Positions 6,813-8,582 of a DNA stretch of 8,582 nucleotides are shown here, in pieces. The notes beneath the pieces were generated by a model. The model was not told where the DNA came from. It searched no databases and saw nothing but the letters and a program-made list of their open reading frames with translations. Source of the stretch: Reyranella sp. (GTDB lineage: Bacteria; Pseudomonadota; Alphaproteobacteria; Reyranellales; Reyranellaceae); assembly GCA_030681635.1 (NCBI GenBank), contig JAUXRT010000451.1:1-8582 (forward strand), given 5' to 3'. Made by a program: the position numbers and the translations under genes. The first letter of the stretch is position 1; the number at the start of each line of letters is the position of its first letter.

Positions 6813-6830
6813 ACAGTCTTGGTCGACTGT
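6813..6830. promoter_or_regulatory. Operator-like dyad upstream of the Pho-box-like array
   Basis: ACAGTC (6813-6818), six bases, GACTGT (6825-6830), a perfect 6-bp inverted repeat. Its right arm overlaps the first heptamer of the Pho-box-like array, so two regulators could compete. CAGTCTT recurs at 6814-6820 and 6860-6866, one inside each element. Function is inferred from position only. Confidence 0.35.
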
Positions 6831-6866
6831 CATCAGATCGCAATAAAACAGACATATCGCAGTCTT
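6827..6866 (+). promoter_or_regulatory. Pho-box-like heptamer array upstream of ugpB
   Basis: Four heptamers start exactly 11 bp apart: CTGTCAT (6827), TCGCAAT (6838), CAGACAT (6849) and CAGTCTT (6860). Against the PhoB half-site CTGTCAT they match 7, 3, 5 and 5 of 7 positions; the linkers are CAGA, AAAA and ATCG. PhoB binds tandem 7-bp half-sites at 11-bp pitch, and ugpB is a classic PhoB target in E. coli. The array ends 10 bp before GATACA (6877-6882), a weak -10 at the spacing expected of PhoB-activated promoters. An alternative TTGGTC (6819)/AATAAA (6842) pair with 17-bp spacing also exists. Suggestive but unproven. Confidence 0.5.
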
Positions 6867-6870
6867 TGGA

Positions 6871-6890
6871 CCCGTCGATACAACGACGGG
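6871..6890. promoter_or_regulatory. Inverted repeat just upstream of the ugpB ribosome binding site
   Basis: CCCGTCG (6871-6877), loop ATACAA, CGACGGG (6884-6890), a perfect 7-bp stem with a 6-nt loop. It ends 7 nt before the Shine-Dalgarno. If transcription starts upstream it is a leader stem-loop; if the -10 at 6877 is used, the dyad overlaps the promoter and could be an operator. No T-run follows, so it is not a terminator. Confidence 0.5.
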
Positions 6891-6897
6891 ACTTCAC

Positions 6898-6905
6898 AGG
6901 GAGGT
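6898..6905 (+). promoter_or_regulatory. Strong ribosome binding site of ugpB
   Basis: AGGGAGGT is a near-perfect Shine-Dalgarno ending 9 nt before the ATG at 6915, the strongest in the window. It fits high expression of a periplasmic binding protein and fixes the start at the head of a clear signal peptide. Confidence 0.75.
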
Positions 6906-6914
6906 ATTTGGACC

Positions 6915-8231
6915 ATGACACGCATTCTACTGTCCTCCGTCGCCGCGGCCGCCGTTCTGGCGAGTACGCATGGCGCCGTCGCTCAGACCGAGATCCAGTG
7001 GTGGCACGCCATGGGCGGCAATCTGGGTGAGGCGGTCAATGCACTGGCCGAGGGCTTCAACAAGTCGCAAAGCGAATACAAGGTTAACCCCGTCTACAAG
7101 GGCTCCTACACCGAGACCCTGACGGCCGCGATCGCCGCCTTCCGCGCCAAGCAGGCGCCGCACATCGTGCAGGTCTTCGAGGTCGGCACCGCCAACATGA
7201 TGGCCGCCAAGGGCGCGGTCTATCCGGTCTATCAGCTCATGGCCGACGCCAAGGAGCCGTTCGATCCCAAGGCCTATATCGGCCCGGTCTACGGCTACTA
7301 TTCGACGACTGACGGCAAGCTCTTGTCGATGCCGTTCAACTCCTCGACGCCGGTGCTCTACTGGAACAAGGAGCTGCTCTCCAAGGCTGGCCTCGATCCC
7401 GAGAAGGCGCCGAAGACTTGGCCCGAGCTTGGCGAGATGGCCAAGAAGGCCGTTGCCGCCGGCGCCAAGTGCGGATTCACGCCGCAGTGGCAGACCTGGA
7501 CGATGATCGAGAACTACGGCGCCTGGCACAACCTGCCGTACGCTACCAAGGACAACGGCTTCGGCGGCATCGACATCGAGCTCAAGTTCAACGACGCGCC
7601 CCGCGTGAAGTTCATCCAGATGCTGGCCGACTGGAGCAAGGACAAGACGTTCGTCTACGGCGGTCGCGAGGGCAAATCGACGGCGCTGTTCAATGCCGGC
7701 GACTGTGCCTTCCACATCGCCTCGTCGGCCACGGCCTCGGCGATCGACAAGGCGCTGGGCACCGGCAAGTTCGGCATGGGCATGATGCCCTATTCGCCCG
7801 ACGTCATCGCCAAGCCGCAGAACTCGATCATCGGCGGCGCCACTCTTTGGGTGCTGCAGGGCAAGCCGGCGGCCGAGTACAAGGGCGTCGCCAAGTTCCT
7901 GAACTACCTCGCCAGCACGCCGGTGCAGGCCAAGTGGCACCAGGAGACGGGCTACGTGCCGGTCACCCTGGCCGCCGCGGAAGTCACCGAGAAGGACGGC
8001 TTCTACAAGAAGTTCCCGGGCCGCCAGATCGCCGTCGAGGAGCTCACGCTCAATCCGCCGACGGCGAACTCCAAGGGCCTGCGCATCGGCAACTTCGTGC
8101 AGATCCGCGACATCGTCGACGGCGAGCTTGAGAACGTGTGGTCGGGCAAGAAGGACGCCAAGACGGCACTCGACGATGCCGTGAAGGCCGGCAACGACCA
8201 GCTCAAGCGCTTCGAAGCCGCCAACAAGTAG
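6915..8231 (+). CDS. ugpB: sn-Glycerol-3-phosphate ABC transporter, periplasmic binding protein UgpB
   Basis: Captures glycerol-3-phosphate and glycerophosphodiesters such as glycerophosphocholine in the periplasm and delivers them to UgpAE/UgpC. The 438-aa precursor matches E. coli UgpB end to end and in length. The signal peptide is residues 1-23 with likely cleavage after AVA (AVA|QTEI). Strong blocks include WWHAMGGNLGEAVNALAEGFN (29-49), YKGSY (61-65), FEVGTANMMAAKGAVYPVY (88-106), PFNSSTPVLYWNKELLSKAGLDPE (140-163), PQNSIIGGATLWV (301-313), WHQETGYVPVT (341-351) and GLRIGNFVQIR (388-398). Tyr65, Glu89, Ser144, Ser270/271, Gly307/308, Tyr347 and Arg398 sit where E. coli UgpB contacts its ligand (E. 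coli positions from memory), so binding appears intact. A Pho-box-like array lies upstream, a strong hairpin downstream, then ugpA. Confidence 0.96.
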   Translation: MTRILLSSVAAAAVLASTHGAVAQTEIQWWHAMGGNLGEAVNALAEGFNKSQSEYKVNPVYKGSYTETLTAAIAAFRAKQAPHIVQVFEVGTANMMAAKGAVYPVYQLMADAKEPFDPKAYIGPVYGYYSTTDGKLLSMPFNSSTPVLYWNKELLSKAGLDPEKAPKTWPELGEMAKKAVAAGAKCGFTPQWQTWTMIENYGAWHNLPYATKDNGFGGIDIELKFNDAPRVKFIQMLADWSKDKTFVYGGREGKSTALFNAGDCAFHIASSATASAIDKALGTGKFGMGMMPYSPDVIAKPQNSIIGGATLWVLQGKPAAEYKGVAKFLNYLASTPVQAKWHQETGYVPVTLAAAEVTEKDGFYKKFPGRQIAVEELTLNPPTANSKGLRIGNFVQIRDIVDGELENVWSGKKDAKTALDDAVKAGNDQLKRFEAANK

Positions 8232-8240
8232 GGCCATGAA

Positions 8241-8270
8241 GGAGCCCCCGCCCGCGAGGGTGGGGGCTTC
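8241..8270 (+). other. Intercistronic GNRA-capped hairpin between ugpB and ugpA
   Basis: Bases 8241-8253 pair with 8258-8270, 13 pairs with two or three G-U wobbles (8250/8261, 8242/8269), around the tetraloop GCGA (8254-8257), a GNRA loop. The core is GCCCCC against GGGGGC. What follows is CTTCGTCCTG rather than a T-run, so a complete intrinsic terminator is unlikely. Such hairpins after binding-protein genes typically protect the upstream message from 3' exonucleases and let the binding protein outnumber the permease; here that role is inferred from position. Confidence 0.7.
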
Positions 8271-8281
8271 GTCCTGCCGGC

Positions 8282-8582
8282 ATGGAAAAGCGCGTCACCT
8301 TCAACGAGCGTTGGCTGCCCTACCTGCTGGTGGGGCCGCAGATCATCATCACGCTGGTCTTCTTCTTCTGGCCGTCGGGCCAGGCAATCTACCAGTCGGT
8401 GCTGATCGAGGATGCCTTCGGCGGCAATTCCAAGTTCGTCTACCTCGATAATTTCATCCGCCTCTTCAGCGACGTCAGCTATTACGCGTCGGCGCGGCTG
8501 ACCGTGGTGTTCAGTTTCCTGGTCGCCGCCATCGGGCTCGCCCTCTCGCTGCTGCTGGCGGTGATGGCCGACCGCGTCGTCC
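8282..8582 (+). CDS. ugpA: sn-Glycerol-3-phosphate ABC transporter permease UgpA (3' partial)
   Basis: Inner-membrane permease subunit that pairs with UgpE to form the channel of the Ugp importer, powered by UgpC. The frame runs from the ATG at 8282 off the window end, giving 100 residues of roughly 290-295. The start [33 protein letters not shown] aligns closely with E. coli UgpA ([24 protein letters not shown]), and [13 protein letters not shown] (52-64) with FVGLDNFVTLFHD. The first membrane helix is about residues 12-32; a second begins near 72. The EAA loop that docks the ATPase lies beyond the window. No start codon lies in frame between the hairpin and 8282, and no Shine-Dalgarno precedes it (GTCCTGCCGGC), so translation may depend on ugpB coupling or on structure. 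ugpE and ugpC are expected downstream. Confidence 0.92.
   Translation, partial: [100 protein letters not shown]

Noticed and set aside
6927..8237. Minus-strand open frame of about 436 codons antisense to ugpB
   Set aside because: A GC-rich shadow: the plus strand is an end-to-end match to UgpB, and the antisense translation has no recognisable domain.
8241..8270. Intrinsic terminator between ugpB and ugpA
   Set aside because: The stem is strong but no T-run follows and ugpA begins 12 bp later; a stabilising or attenuating hairpin fits better.
8236..8451. Small plus-strand frame starting MKEPPP
   Set aside because: It begins inside the intercistronic hairpin and then runs out of frame through ugpA, with no ribosome binding site or domain.
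1..8582. CRISPR array, tRNA/rRNA, insertion sequence, prophage or defence system
   Set aside because: Reading found no periodic repeats with unique spacers, no terminal inverted repeats with a transposase, and no structural RNA; every long gene is a known metabolic, transport or glycan-modifying family.

Overview
The window is a GC-rich chromosomal segment with dense gene packing and strong G/C preference at third codon positions. Gene content (homospermidine synthase, FkbM methyltransferase, an ugp glycerol-3-phosphate uptake locus, a DoxX protein, an ArsB/NhaD-superfamily carrier) fits an alphaproteobacterium, perhaps a Rhodospirillales/Hyphomicrobiales relative. That placement is inference from gene families and base composition; no rRNA or other phylogenetic marker is present.

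Layout. 1-1337 (+): homospermidine synthase lacking its N-terminus, which lies upstream of the window. 1406-2203 (+): FkbM-type methyltransferase, close behind it and perhaps co-transcribed. 2207-3205 (-): GT8-like glycosyltransferase, converging on the methyltransferase with only 3 bp between the stops. 3206-3377: divergent intergenic region with a short tandem repeat and two small dyads. 3378-3797 (+): DoxX membrane protein, whose 3' end overlaps by 37 bp the 3' end of 3761-5275 (-), a 12-TM-type ArsB/NhaD carrier. That carrier is translationally coupled (TAATG) to the SDR oxidoreductase 5275-6039 (-) upstream of it. 6092-6784 (+): glycerophosphodiester phosphodiesterase (ugpQ-like), divergent from the SDR. 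6785-6914: the most structured non-coding region, with an operator-like dyad, a Pho-box-like array of heptamers at 11-bp pitch, and a second dyad just before a strong ribosome binding site. 6915-8231 (+): ugpB, the periplasmic glycerol-3-phosphate binding protein. 8232-8281: a strong GNRA-capped intercistronic hairpin. 8282-8582 (+): ugpA permease, cut by the window end.

How they work together. The right third is a phosphate/glycerophosphodiester acquisition module: UgpB captures glycerol-3-phosphate or glycerophosphocholine, UgpA (with UgpE and UgpC expected downstream) imports it, and UgpQ hydrolyses glycerophosphodiesters to glycerol-3-phosphate plus an alcohol. The signals before ugpB suggest PhoB control. 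The SDR and carrier form a two-gene unit of unknown substrate. The FkbM/GT pair suggests modification of a surface glycan or small molecule.

I found no CRISPR array, tRNA, rRNA, insertion sequence or prophage signature, and no convincing new defence or mobile system. The points most worth checking are regulatory and architectural: the ugpQ-ugpB intergenic region, the ugpB-ugpA hairpin, and an 11-bp perfect inverted repeat inside the first codons of the FkbM gene.
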